Assembly: GCA_021647745.1 (NCBI GenBank) | Contig: JAKIUB010000002.1 | Coordinates: 109,514-173,513, forward strand | Source: Paracoccaceae bacterium | GTDB lineage: Bacteria; Pseudomonadota; Alphaproteobacteria; Rhodobacterales; Rhodobacteraceae | Direction: 5' to 3' | Length of the DNA stretch: 64,000 nucleotides | In this document: positions 55,593-64,000 of the stretch, piece after piece | Layout: each line of letters begins with the position of its first letter | Numbering within the stretch: the first letter of the stretch is position 1 | The notes under the pieces: generated by a model | Databases searched by the model: none | Told to the model about the DNA's origin: nothing | What the model saw: only the letters and a program-made list of their open reading frames with translations | Program-made: the position numbers and the translations under genes

Positions 55593-56615
55593 TCAAACCT
55601 TTTGCCACCAATACGCCCCGTCTTTGCGCCGCTCCCGCTTTATTTCGCCAATTTGCTGGAGGTGGTTGAGGTGCCCCACCGCCTCCACCAGCGCCAGTCC
55701 GTATTCTCCCTCTCCGATTTTGCGCTTGAAGAGCGGCTGAAAACACGCGGCGGCGGTGCGGGGGGTTTCCAGGTGGGCGCGTAGGCGGTCTAGCGCGTTG
55801 TGATGGTTGTTGATGAGCTGGGCGAGGCGGTTTTTTAGCCCATAAAACGGCAGCTTGTGCCCAGGTAATACGAGATGCCCGGGTTTTGCAAAAGGCATTA
55901 AGTGCTTGCAGCTTTCAAGCCAGGCTCCGACCGGATCGGCCTCTGGCTCGGTGGCATAGACCCCGAGGTTGGATGAAATACCGGCGATGATCTGGTCTCC
56001 CGCGATCACCACATCCTCTGACCAGAGAGTGAGGTGGTCCGGCGCGTGGCCCTGCCCCAGTCGCACCGTAAAATGTCGGTGGCCAATTTTGACCGTATCG
56101 CCCTCGTCCAGCCGCCTGAAGCCCAGCGGCATCGGGGCAACCACATCGGAAAAGTTGAACGGACGCTCGGTGCGGCGCTTTTCATAAACGGCGGGGTCCA
56201 TGCCGGCGCTACGATAGAAGGCGAGGGTTTCTTCAGGCCAGACCTGCTGCACATCGAGTGTCAGCATTCGGGCAAAGAGCCAGGCGGTGCGGGTTGTCCA
56301 CAGCTCGGCTCCGTGCTCCGATTGCAGCCACCCCGCCATGCCGACATGATCAGGGTGGTGATGGGTAAGCAGCACACGCCGGATAGGGCGGCCCTTGAGT
56401 GGCCCTGCCATCAGCGCTTGCCATAGCTTGCGGCCACGGCCCGAATTCATGCCGGTATCAACCACGGTCCAGCCGTCGCCATCCTCCAGCGCATATATAT
56501 TCACGTGGTCGAGCTTCATCGGCAAGGGCAGGCGGATCCAGTGGATGCCGTCTGCGACCTCGACCATCTCTGCCCCCTCTGGCGGGGTTTCGAAAGGAAA
56601 TTTCAGTTGGCTCAT
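55593..56615 (-). CDS. Metallo-beta-lactamase fold hydrolase
   Basis: 340 residues with the HxHxDH metal-binding motif in LLTHHHPDHVGMAG at about 84, a later His in GQGHAPDHLTLWS and VLPGHKLPFYG near 245. The C-terminal 90 residues include a winged-helix-like segment seen in the MBL-fold LACTB2-type family (RLRAHLETPRTAAACFQPLF). Substrate unknown; hydroxyacylglutathione- or nuclease-like relatives exist. Confidence 0.87.
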   Translation of the reverse strand: MSQLKFPFETPPEGAEMVEVADGIHWIRLPLPMKLDHVNIYALEDGDGWTVVDTGMNSGRGRKLWQALMAGPLKGRPIRRVLLTHHHPDHVGMAGWLQSEHGAELWTTRTAWLFARMLTLDVQQVWPEETLAFYRSAGMDPAVYEKRRTERPFNFSDVVAPMPLGFRRLDEGDTVKIGHRHFTVRLGQGHAPDHLTLWSEDVVIAGDQIIAGISSNLGVYATEPEADPVGAWLESCKHLMPFAKPGHLVLPGHKLPFYGLKNRLAQLINNHHNALDRLRAHLETPRTAAACFQPLFKRKIGEGEYGLALVEAVGHLNHLQQIGEIKRERRKDGAYWWQKV

Positions 56616-57016
56616 CTATTGTGTCCGTTTGGGCTGTATGCTCTCGGGGTCATATAATCGGCTTTCTTTTGATAAGCCAAGCGGCATTATTCGCAGGCTC
56701 TATCGAGCGGTTGGCACTTTGCCGGCAAGCACTTCGGCTAACAGTTTAGTGTCGATATTACCCCCCGACAGGATTACACTCTTCGCGCCAGCACAGCCGC
56801 GCAGCCTCTTCGGCCATGTTGTGGGTCGTGCGATACAACACCCGCATGGCATGTTCCTTGTTTTATCATAAAAATAGCGGCAGATGGCTAAGCCGCAAAC
56901 AGATAGCCAAACAAAATTACCAAAGTAAAGTTGGTAAACCTTTTCTTTTTACTTGCCTGCGATGCGGATACTGCGCTAGGGCAGAGTGCCCCCACACCCC
57001 TTTTTTTCGAGGCCAA
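56616..57016. other. Intergenic region with a decayed threonine dehydratase
   Basis: About 400 bases between the MBL hydrolase and the EI24/CysZ-like gene. The left part carries the 3' remnant of a threonine dehydratase (entry at 56700). The right part is AT-rich and should hold the promoter of the gene at 57017. No intact gene was seen. Confidence 0.6.
56700..56858 (-). pseudogene. 3' remnant of a threonine dehydratase-like enzyme
   Basis: On the minus strand one frame reads AKSVILSGGNIDTKLLAE then VLAGKVPTAR and a stop, the classical C-terminus of the catalytic threonine/serine dehydratase. Just upstream another frame reads MRVLYRTTHNMAEEAARLCW, resembling the preceding block (THN.AEGAGAA). 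A frameshift therefore separates the two and everything upstream is gone. An intact ilvA of different sequence lies at 51.2 kb. Confidence 0.75.
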
Positions 57017-57715
57017 ATGACCCTGTTTTCCGATTTTGCCAAAGCGCTTGCCCAGCTCGGGGATCCTAAATTCCTAAAAATCCTGCTCAAGGCCGTGGGC
57101 CTGAGTGCGGCTTTGTTTGGTGGTGCCTATTTTGGCCTGCTCTGGCTTGCTACCACAATCCTGCCCGGATCGATTTCGCTGCCCTGGCTTGGCAGCATCC
57201 CGATTGGTGACTGGTTTGGCGGCATTGCCCTGACGGGCGCGCTATTTATGGCTGTATTTCTGATGTTTCCTGTCGCCATGGTTTTTCTAGGCTTTTTTCT
57301 GGAGGAGATCGCCGATGCTGTCGAGGCGCGGTACTATCCGGACCTGCCGCCGGTTGAGCCGCTTTCGGTTGGCGTGATCGTTGGCGAAACCCTTCGGTTT
57401 TTGATGGTTATGATTATGGTCAACTTTTTTGCACTAATTATATATTTTGCTTCATCCCTGCTGGCACCGGTAATCTTTTATATCGTTAACGGATTTTTGC
57501 TCGGGCGGGAGTATTTTCAGCTCGTCGCCATGCGTCGGCTTGGCATGCGGGGGGCAGCAAAACTGCGCAAGGCCCACCGTTGGGAGATATGGCTGGCCGG
57601 TATTTTTATGGCGGTGCCGCTATCGGTGCCGGTTCTGAATTTGTTTGTGCCCCTGTTGGGGGTCGCAACCTTTACCCACCAGTTTCATCGACTAAGAAAA
57701 AAGCAGACGGGCTGA
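57017..57715 (+). CDS. EI24/CysZ-family membrane protein
   Basis: 232 residues with four to five membrane helices and the EI24 domain pattern (FLGFFLEEIADAVEARYYPDLPP, then VIFYIVNGFLLGREYFQLVAMRRLG). CysZ members transport sulfate; other members have no assigned substrate. The ATG at 57017 has GAGG 6 bases upstream; an open frame upstream to 56816 is not supported. There is no cysteine gene beside it. Confidence 0.85.
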   Translation: MTLFSDFAKALAQLGDPKFLKILLKAVGLSAALFGGAYFGLLWLATTILPGSISLPWLGSIPIGDWFGGIALTGALFMAVFLMFPVAMVFLGFFLEEIADAVEARYYPDLPPVEPLSVGVIVGETLRFLMVMIMVNFFALIIYFASSLLAPVIFYIVNGFLLGREYFQLVAMRRLGMRGAAKLRKAHRWEIWLAGIFMAVPLSVPVLNLFVPLLGVATFTHQFHRLRKKQTG

Positions 57716-57749
57716 GGTTGTATCGGGTCAGATAATGCCAAAAACCGGC

Positions 57750-58016
57750 TCAGCGTGCGCGATCATAAAAATCAAGATCCGCGATGGTGAGCGGGCCATA
57801 AACGATAAACAGCACCAGCGGCACCCACAAAATGACCGCGACAACCGTGACCCAGAACATTTTTTTGCCGATCATCGGATCAACAGGCGCTGAAGCGGGG
57901 GTGCCCGGCACTCGCTCGCCGGCTTCTTCTTGAGAGCGCTGGCGCAGGGGCAGCGCCATAAACAGCAACATAAACCAGATTACAGCAAAGAGGACGAGTG
58001 CGGATGTGATGGTCAT
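57750..58016 (-). CDS. DUF1467 family membrane protein
   Basis: 88 residues with two membrane helices (SALVLFAVIWFMLLFMALPL and KMFWVTVVAVILWVPLVLFIV) joined by a short loop carrying PLRQRSQEE, as in DUF1467. Function unknown. It overlaps the end of the epimerase gene upstream by 4 bases (ATGA), a conserved pairing in Rhodobacteraceae. Confidence 0.9.
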   Translation of the reverse strand: MTITSALVLFAVIWFMLLFMALPLRQRSQEEAGERVPGTPASAPVDPMIGKKMFWVTVVAVILWVPLVLFIVYGPLTIADLDFYDRAR

Positions 58017-58414
58017 GTTTGTTCTAGCTCCACAAGGGTTCCGTTAAAATCTTTCGGGTGCAAAAAAAGCACGGGTTTGCCGTGAGCGCCGGTTTTTATA
58101 TCTCCGAGCACCCGTGCGCCCTTTGCGACAAGCTGATCGCGGGCGGCATTTATATCGGTCACTTCATAGCATATATGATGGATGCCGCCGGCAGGGTTTC
58201 GCGCCAAAAAACCCTTGATAGGGCTTTCATCTCCGAGCGGATAAAGCAGCTCTATTTTAGTATTGGGCAGGGTGATAAACACCACGGTTACCCCGTGGTC
58301 CGGCTCATCTTGCGGCGCGCCGACCCGTGCTCCGAGCGTATCCCGATAGGTGGTGATGGCCGCATCCAGATCCGGCACAGCTATGGCAATGTGATTAAGT
58401 TTTCCGATCATCAT
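58013..58414 (-). CDS. mce: Methylmalonyl-CoA epimerase
   Basis: Interconverts the 2R and 2S forms of methylmalonyl-CoA in propionate metabolism. The 134-residue VOC-fold protein has metal-site residues in LNHIAIAVPDL, HHICYEV and GTLVELEQ. The ATG at 58414 (GGAG 4 bases upstream) is preferred over an ATG 14 codons earlier. No methylmalonyl-CoA mutase is adjacent. Confidence 0.92.
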   Translation of the reverse strand: MMIGKLNHIAIAVPDLDAAITTYRDTLGARVGAPQDEPDHGVTVVFITLPNTKIELLYPLGDESPIKGFLARNPAGGIHHICYEVTDINAARDQLVAKGARVLGDIKTGAHGKPVLFLHPKDFNGTLVELEQT

Positions 58415-58474
58415 CTTCTCTCCGCATCTTGAGCGGCATAGCGCGCCTTTCGGCAAAAGGCAAACTTTCAGTTA

Positions 58475-59368
58475 TTATCCGCCGGTCTTTGCAAGAAAGG
58501 CGCGGACCCTTTCCAGCGTTGCGTCAGCTTCGGGCAGGCGGCCGTGAAAGAAGGGCCAGACATGGGGCGCATTTTCGACGACCTCCAGCGTGAGGGAAAC
58601 GTTGGCAGCACGAAGCTTGGTGGCAAGGGATAGTGTATCGTCGAGCAGGATTTCTTTGGTGCCAACGCTGAGGAAAATTGGTGGGGCGCCATGGTAATTT
58701 CCGAATAGCGGGGAGGCGAGAGGGTTTTTGAAATCTTCTTTTATATACATATTGCGCACCTCTTCCATACGCTCGGCGGGAAGCATGATCTCGGAGCTGG
58801 CGTTGCTTTTAAGGGAGTGGCTTTGCAGGGTCTGGTCGGTAAGCGGGCTGAAGGCAACAAGCGCACGCGGGGTGGGCAGACCCTTGGCAAGGATGGTGTG
58901 TAAAAGCGAGAGCGCAAGGCCGCCACCGGCACTATCTCCGGCGAGGACGATGTTTTTGTGGCCCTGGGCGCATAGCGCCCGATAGGCGGTGAAGGCATCA
59001 TCTATAGCTGCCGGAAACGGGTGCTCGGGCGCAAGGCGGTAGTTGACCGACCAGGCGGTGAGCATATTGTCATCCGCCAGCCGGGCAACCAGACGGCGGT
59101 GAGTATAGGCGGAACCATATTCAAAGGCTCCGCCGTGAAAGTAGAGCAAGGTGCCTTTACCGCCATTACCTATTTTAAGCGCGGAGACACTGGCCTGACC
59201 GCAGAAGAGGGTTTGCGAACTGATGGAGGTGCCACGCGGTGGGCGAAAAAACATACAGGTTTGCAGCTCCAGCCGGCGACGAATTTTTTTTGGGTCTTTT
59301 GCTTTTGAAAGGGCGCGTCTCTCGATATTCCGGAGCAAAAAATTTGTTATTCCAAGGCGAAATGTCAT
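58475..59368 (-). CDS. Hormone-sensitive-lipase-type alpha/beta hydrolase
   Basis: 297 residues. The HGGG-type oxyanion motif reads [10 protein letters not shown], the nucleophile elbow is [11 protein letters not shown] (Ser at about 155) and the C-terminal triad His is in [11 protein letters not shown]. This is the bacterial HSL (family IV) esterase pattern for short acyl esters. Its start overlaps the stop of gshB by ATGA, so they are probably one transcript. Confidence 0.86.
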   Translation of the reverse strand: MTFRLGITNFLLRNIERRALSKAKDPKKIRRRLELQTCMFFRPPRGTSISSQTLFCGQASVSALKIGNGGKGTLLYFHGGAFEYGSAYTHRRLVARLADDNMLTAWSVNYRLAPEHPFPAAIDDAFTAYRALCAQGHKNIVLAGDSAGGGLALSLLHTILAKGLPTPRALVAFSPLTDQTLQSHSLKSNASSEIMLPAERMEEVRNMYIKEDFKNPLASPLFGNYHGAPPIFLSVGTKEILLDDTLSLATKLRAANVSLTLEVVENAPHVWPFFHGRLPEADATLERVRAFLAKTGG

Positions 59369-60309
59369 ACTGGTATTTTGGCCTCTATGGCTTCCCAGAT
59401 CAGGGCGGAGACATTGGTGCCGTCAAACCTTTCCAGCTCCTGAATGCCGGTGGGGGAGGTCAGGTTAATTTCGGTCAGATAATCTCCGATAACATCGATA
59501 CCGACAAATACCTGCCCTTTTTCCTTCAGTAATGGTCCGATTTGTGCACATATTTCAAGGTCGCGCTTGGTGAGGCCGACCTTCTCCGGGCGTCCGCCTA
59601 CATGCATATTGGAACGGGTTTCGCCTTTGGCTGGCACGCGGTTGATGGCGCCAACCGGCACACCGTCCACCAGAATTATCCGCTTGTCGCCCCTGGATAC
59701 ATCGGGCAGGAATTTTTGCGCAATGAGGGGTTCGGAGTTGATACCCGTGAAAAGCTCATGCAGGGAGGTGAGGTTTTTATCGTCCGGGCCGAGGCGAAAA
59801 ACCCCCGCACCTCCGTTGCCGTAAAGCGGCTTCAGGATGATATCCTTATGCTCTTCCTTAAACGCCTTAATCGTTTCAAGATCCCGCGCGATGGTGGTTG
59901 GCGGGGTCAGGCCCTCAAAGCCTAGGACCAGCAGTTTTTCGGGGTAGTTGCGCACCCAGAAGGGGTCATTGACCACCAGAGTATGTGGGTGGATCATATC
60001 CAGCAGGTGGGTGGTGGTAATATACCCCATATCAAAAGGTGGATCTTGGCGCAGCCAGACCACATCCCAGTCCTTGAGGTTGATCTTTTGCTTTTTGCCC
60101 AATGTGAAAAAATCACCCTCCTTGCGCCGCACGCTCAGGGGCCAGCCCCGCGCTGTTATTGTGCCACTCTCGAAGGCGAGCTGATCGGGCGTGTAGTAAA
60201 ACAGCTCGTGGCCGCGCGCCTGCGCCTCCAGTGCAAGGCTAAAACTGGAATCCCCGTCGATATTGACATGCTCGATCGGGTCCATCTGGAAAGCGACTTT
60301 TAGGGGCAT
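59365..60309 (-). CDS. gshB: Glutathione synthase
   Basis: ATP-grasp enzyme joining gamma-glutamylcysteine and glycine. The start at 60309 ([16 protein letters not shown]) gives 314 residues, the family length; an upstream frame to 60579 is unsupported. Conserved segments: [28 protein letters not shown] (ATP-binding), [20 protein letters not shown]. The downstream esterase gene overlaps it by 4 bases. Confidence 0.95.
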   Translation of the reverse strand: MPLKVAFQMDPIEHVNIDGDSSFSLALEAQARGHELFYYTPDQLAFESGTITARGWPLSVRRKEGDFFTLGKKQKINLKDWDVVWLRQDPPFDMGYITTTHLLDMIHPHTLVVNDPFWVRNYPEKLLVLGFEGLTPPTTIARDLETIKAFKEEHKDIILKPLYGNGGAGVFRLGPDDKNLTSLHELFTGINSEPLIAQKFLPDVSRGDKRIILVDGVPVGAINRVPAKGETRSNMHVGGRPEKVGLTKRDLEICAQIGPLLKEKGQVFVGIDVIGDYLTEINLTSPTGIQELERFDGTNVSALIWEAIEAKIPV

Positions 60310-60668
60310 AGGGGCCTCGTGATTGCTGGTTTCTTCTAAGGTGGCCTCCGGCGCGGGGAAATTCAACCAAAACCTGTTGGTAAAACACAAATAATATGGG
60401 GAGAATTGCGGGAAATAGCTCTCCATGGCAGCTCGTTGGATCACCAAAGGCAGGTATATCAGGCGTATAAGGAAGCCATAAAGGAAGGGAAGGGGGCAAT
60501 CAGAAGCGGGCCGCAAAAAAGGTGGTTTTCCATCCGGCTTGGGAGTTTGATTCCCGATCGGCGCGTGCTCGGAATACACAGTTTTACAGGAATTTAGAAT
60601 TAGTTGACGAGGCTGTTGTTTTCAGCTTGAACTCCGTGCAACGGCCTCTTAATAACGGGGCGTTGATT
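60310..60668. other. Intergenic region between gshB and tRNA-Ala
   Basis: About 360 bases carrying the promoter region for gshB on the minus strand and for the tRNA on the plus strand. Short open frames on both strands (for example 60406-60597) have no family match and no good ribosome site. No other feature was recognised. Confidence 0.4.
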
Positions 60669-60744
<76 letters not shown>

Positions 60745-61550
60745 ATTTCCTTCCGTGTGTAAAATGCCACATAGTTTGAGGTCTACGCGCCACTATTTTG
60801 GATTTACCGCCAGATAGATTGGATTTGGCGGGACTTTACCTAGCCTCAGGTGCAGTTCAGCTTAAAAACGGACGAAATGTGCGAAATTCAAATGAGGGTA
60901 GCTTTCGACCTATACCGGACATACATGAGCATGACACGCGCCGCAGTGCAGCTTTGCCAAAGCGGTCGTTCAGGAAGGCACTTGAAAAACGATCTTGTTG
61001 AACTTATATGACCTTTTCGAGTTCTTTCGGCGGAAACGCCGTGTGGAAAACGTCATACTCTGAAGTTGATAATTGTTGTTTTGCTTCTGGCGACCGGCAT
61101 CCTCTACGCACTTGGAAATTTCGGCATTGGGCCGATGTCAATGATAGGAGGACTTGCCATGGGAAAAGAAATCAATTCGCTGATTGGAAACTTTAACATG
61201 GGATACTGCGTAAGCTACATCTGCAACTTGACGTTTTCGCCGAAAGGACTTGGTAGGTAGCATTCCTTCCAGCAGCCTAGACGGCCATTTACTGCCTTTC
61301 GACCACTTCCGCAGCGACATCCGCTTTTCGCCTTGCTTTCGGTCACTCAACGGCCCGACGCTAACCCTGAAAGTCGCCGTCTGTTCATGCTCCACGACTG
61401 GTAGAGCAGCGACCCGCCCGCTACGAGCCAATTTCATGGTAGTAGAAGATGCTCGTTCAGGAGTCCGCCTCGGCAGAAAATTTGGTCGGGACAAGCGATA
61501 GATTTCCGCATAATATCGTCTGCGGCGTTGGCCGAAACAATGAGGGTAAA
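60745..61550. other. Region after tRNA-Ala without a convincing gene
   Basis: About 800 bases with several short open frames on both strands, none with a known family. CCGCC (60801-60805) with GGCGG (60827-60831) and a twofold TTGGATTT are short repeats near the tRNA. A GGAGG before ATG at 61159 starts a 33-codon frame, the end of a longer frame from 61066 with a hydrophobic N-terminus (IIVVLLLATGILYALG); it may be a small membrane protein but has no recognised match. The composition differs from the DNA left of the tRNA. Confidence 0.4.
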
Positions 61551-63707
61551 ATGATCCAGACGTCGCTAGTCTCTGACCTCGTAAGCCGCCTGATTTCGGT
61601 CAAGAATCAAGCGTACATGGTGTCGTTGCTCCGAAAGGAGGAACGACCTCTAGCGACGAAGGCGCTTTCGGCAGACGTAAAGGCGCATGTATCTGTGCTC
61701 GCAAAGCACCTAGCTGAAAATCGGCCGCGTGAGGCGATAGCGACTGCTATGGCGATGATCTTCCTCGAACCCGACCACGCCATTTCCTGTATGCGGCGCA
61801 ATGGTGTGCTCCGTGCGTCGCGATACGAATACAGAGGCTTCCTGATTGGCAGGATCGCTAAGGCGGTACTCGGCGTTCGTGACGTTTTCGCAATGTCGCC
61901 GGATCGGATCGCTTACCTAGAGTCAGTCAAGGCGCTGTCGTGCGTCGCGGGAAACGCCCGAACGCTGAAAACCGAAATCGAGGTGACGGTGCGGGTGCAT
62001 CGATCGATGGTGCTGAAAACCGTCTTCGTATTGGTCAACAGTCTTTTCTATCGTGAATGGATTAACGACCACGAAGCTAGTTCGATAGATAGTAGGCGTT
62101 ACTCTTCCGAGGAGTACGCTGAAGCAGCATCGTTCATACTACACATCTATGCGTCGATGTTCCCAGTCGATAGTATGTCCTTTGCACATGTGGACACCGA
62201 TGCCACGGGGAAAAATGCGCTCCTCTACGAACGACTGTTGGTCGCCGCAATTCGCCTTGCGAAATTCAGGGAGGCGGAGCAACTCATCGATGGGTTGCCA
62301 TACCGTGCGGACCGCGAAGGGGGGGAGGTCACGATCTCCTCAATGGATCCAGACGTCGAGCGTGCGGTGCGCCTTGGCTTCATACAGCAGCGGACCCAAG
62401 CTTTAATTAGGCAGTTCCACCTGCAGGAAGCAGACCAGCCAATCTCTATCCGAACGCTGATAGACACGGGGTTTGACCGCGGCAGCTTCGATAATCTGCT
62501 TGAGATTAGAGACCATCCAGTAAGACGCTTGGTTCTGCTGATGCCTGCGGTCCCGGTAGTCTTCAATGCCTTGTTCGCAACAGACGAGCTGTTTCGCGAT
62601 GAAATCCAATTGCTCATGGAACTAGACGTCGACCACTTCGGAACGTTCGATGACCTTGTCTTCCCCATCACAGACCGAATCTCATCGCTGGACGTCCTAA
62701 AGGCGCAGCGCTACTTCAACTTCATCAGCTGTGCGTACCAGCGTCGGCTGGCAGACATCCAAGACCCAGTCGAGCGCGAAGAGTTGACTCTGGCTTCGAC
62801 ACTCTTGGCTATTTCGCACGATGCGATGGTTGAGCAAATGCAGCTAATCCTCGGCAACGAGGAAAAGGCGCGTGAAGTTATAAAGCTTTTGAAGATGGTT
62901 CCTGGAGATGGGCATCTCGATCTCCAATACCGTCCATTCGTAGACGTTGGTGGCTACTATATGGTCGCCCCGCATGTGGTGGCGGCCTCCAACCTCGTCC
63001 GCAACACCATCGTCGCCAACCGCCTCAGGTCGGCCGCGATCGGTCGAACCGACCTCATGGTTCACTCTGTCACCGAGGCGCTCCGCTCCGCAGGGTTCGA
63101 GGTCGAAAGCGACTTAAAGGTTAAGATCGCCGGGCAGAAATTGGAACTGGATATCGTCGCAAGACGCGATGACATGCTCATACTTCTCGAATGCAAAAAC
63201 GCTTATCACCCAGTGTCTGTACATGAGACGCGAAACAGCTGGGACCACATCCGCAGCGCCGGGAAGCAGCTCGACAAACGACAGGACATTTTTGCGGACC
63301 CTGCGAACCAGTTACAGCTATTCAAAAGGCTTGGCTGGAAGGTCAGTTCCAAGAGTGCAATTCATACCGGCATCGTCATTGCAAACCGGGTGTTCCACGG
63401 CGCAAGTCTCAATGGGCACCCGATACGGCAAGCGCACGAACTGATCAATGTTCTGAAAAGCGGGCGGATTGCCGCGAGAAACGGGCCGAAAGAGGAGAGC
63501 CTGTCATTCTGGCTCGGGACCGATTTCCAAACTGCCGATTTCACCGCTTATCTCGGCCCACAGTCTATCGCCTCCGACCAGTTGGCGGCGCTCGATGCCC
63601 AATCCTGGCGCTACTCGATCGGATCCCGCGAGCTCGTCTTCTCCTCATACGTCCTCGACATGGTCAAGTTCGACAAGGACATGCGGGAGAGGTATAAGCT
63701 TGGCTGA
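61551..63707 (+). CDS. Large protein of unknown function with C-terminal PD-(D/E)XK nuclease motif
   Basis: 718 residues from an ATG at 61551 with GAGGG 5 bases upstream (a frame start at 61449 lacks one). The N-terminal 480 residues are mainly helical without recognised family. At about 515-620 lies a restriction-endonuclease-like core: helix SVTEALRSAGFEVE, then ELDIVARRDD with Asp534, and LLECKNAYHP with Glu547 and Lys549, that is D-Xn-ExK. The following SWDHIRSAGKQLDKRQ is the expected next helix. The codon choice (more C-ending) is unlike the genes left of the tRNA. A defence or mobile-element role is likely but unproven; no partner gene is visible. Confidence 0.72.
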   Translation: MIQTSLVSDLVSRLISVKNQAYMVSLLRKEERPLATKALSADVKAHVSVLAKHLAENRPREAIATAMAMIFLEPDHAISCMRRNGVLRASRYEYRGFLIGRIAKAVLGVRDVFAMSPDRIAYLESVKALSCVAGNARTLKTEIEVTVRVHRSMVLKTVFVLVNSLFYREWINDHEASSIDSRRYSSEEYAEAASFILHIYASMFPVDSMSFAHVDTDATGKNALLYERLLVAAIRLAKFREAEQLIDGLPYRADREGGEVTISSMDPDVERAVRLGFIQQRTQALIRQFHLQEADQPISIRTLIDTGFDRGSFDNLLEIRDHPVRRLVLLMPAVPVVFNALFATDELFRDEIQLLMELDVDHFGTFDDLVFPITDRISSLDVLKAQRYFNFISCAYQRRLADIQDPVEREELTLASTLLAISHDAMVEQMQLILGNEEKAREVIKLLKMVPGDGHLDLQYRPFVDVGGYYMVAPHVVAASNLVRNTIVANRLRSAAIGRTDLMVHSVTEALRSAGFEVESDLKVKIAGQKLELDIVARRDDMLILLECKNAYHPVSVHETRNSWDHIRSAGKQLDKRQDIFADPANQLQLFKRLGWKVSSKSAIHTGIVIANRVFHGASLNGHPIRQAHELINVLKSGRIAARNGPKEESLSFWLGTDFQTADFTAYLGPQSIASDQLAALDAQSWRYSIGSRELVFSSYVLDMVKFDKDMRERYKLG

Positions 63708-64000
63708 AAGTCCGCTTCCGCGGCAAATTCGAAGCGCTGTTCCGCCCGCAGCGAACGTCCGGTTTCCGCCCATTTTGCAGAGTTATTCCCAAGATATGCC
63801 GACCGATCGCCGATTCTTCTTTGACCTTGTCGGGGAAACTCAAAAAATTCAGACATTCACAAAACCCGAAAGGTGGCAATTTATGAAATAGGGGATTCTG
63901 GTCACCGATTATCGACACAGACGTCTTTCCGCAACGTACAATAAAGTGATATACTGTTGATTGAGCGATCAGACCAGTTAGTGTAATTAGTGAAGTTTTT
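63708..64000. other. Terminal region of the window, no clear gene
   Basis: About 290 bases. A 31-codon frame at 63796-63891 begins MPTDRRFFFDLVGETQKI, which faintly resembles the start of DUF6894 proteins (short FFFDL opening) but stops early, so it may be a truncated gene. The last 100 bases are AT-rich. The continuation of the region after the tRNA lies outside the window. Confidence 0.35.

Noticed and set aside
60406..60597. Small plus-strand protein between gshB and tRNA-Ala
   Set aside because: 63 codons with plausible composition but no ribosome site, no family and overlap with the gshB upstream region.
61138..61494. Minus-strand frame of 118 codons after the tRNA
   Set aside because: No ribosome site or recognisable fold; it overlaps other equally weak frames in an area judged non-coding.
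60745..64000. Second attachment site (copy of the tRNA-Ala 3' end) inside the window
   Set aside because: No repeat of the T-arm or acceptor end was found up to 64 kb; an island boundary further on remains possible.

Overview
The window is typical chromosomal DNA of an alphaproteobacterium, most likely Rhodobacterales (Roseobacter/Rhodobacteraceae type). Signs of this are family-specific small genes (DUF4169 plus ribbon-helix-helix gene after fumC, DUF1467 after methylmalonyl-CoA epimerase, aa3-type oxidase subunit IV, a TIGR03808-like Tat-exported repeat protein), ftsE-ftsX-plsC with a divergent zinc-ribbon gene, and dense ATGA/TGATG stop-start overlaps. The DNA is moderately GC-rich. No rRNA, CRISPR array or complete insertion sequence was seen.

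Layout. 1-2.8 kb: 3' part of a hybrid histidine kinase with receiver and Hpt domains, then a LuxO/NtrC-type response regulator. 2.86-7.37 kb: a compact nucleoside salvage operon cdd-deoA-deoB-add-upp. 7.37-13.2 kb: purine breakdown (uraD, membrane urate oxidase puuD, an 8-oxoguanine deaminase-like enzyme, an NCS2 permease, guaD). 13.3-16.2 kb: mgtE, an exported double PilJ-domain protein and a HugZ-like protein. 16.3-21.2 kb: assembly factors for molybdenum hydroxylases (CoxE-like, MoxR/CoxD-like, XdhC/CoxI-like, MoeA-MocA fusion) without any structural hydroxylase gene. 21.2-26.7 kb: an unusual divergent group, one long protein that looks like a GspL-PilP/GspC chimera and two tandem exported PstS-like proteins carrying OmpA domains.

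26.8-37.4 kb: housekeeping genes (metY, CoA-binding protein, YHS protein, rlmB, fumC, DUF4169, RHH, a PmtA-like methyltransferase, sspB, TIGR03808-like protein, rimO, a small membrane protein). Two transposase remnants (IS5-like and IS3-like) lie on either side of the methyltransferase-sspB pair. 37.5-42.1 kb: plsC, ftsX, ftsE and the divergent zinc-ribbon protein with a triplicated 47-residue repeat. 42.2-60.3 kb: mixed metabolism and conserved hypotheticals (D-amino acid transaminase, a degenerate receiver, cobD, thiolase, class V aminotransferase, argG, sulfotransferase-like protein, ilvA, esterases, comM, a lipoprotein, MBL hydrolase, a decayed threonine dehydratase, an EI24/CysZ-like protein, mce, gshB).

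60.67-64 kb: a tRNA-Ala(GGC) gene marks a change in character. Downstream are about 800 bases without a convincing gene, then one large gene of different codon use whose C-terminus carries a PD-(D/E)XK nuclease motif, then more unassigned DNA to the window edge. This is the best candidate here for horizontally acquired, possibly defence-related, undescribed content. The GspL/PilP-like plus PstS-OmpA group at 21.2-26.7 kb is the second candidate.
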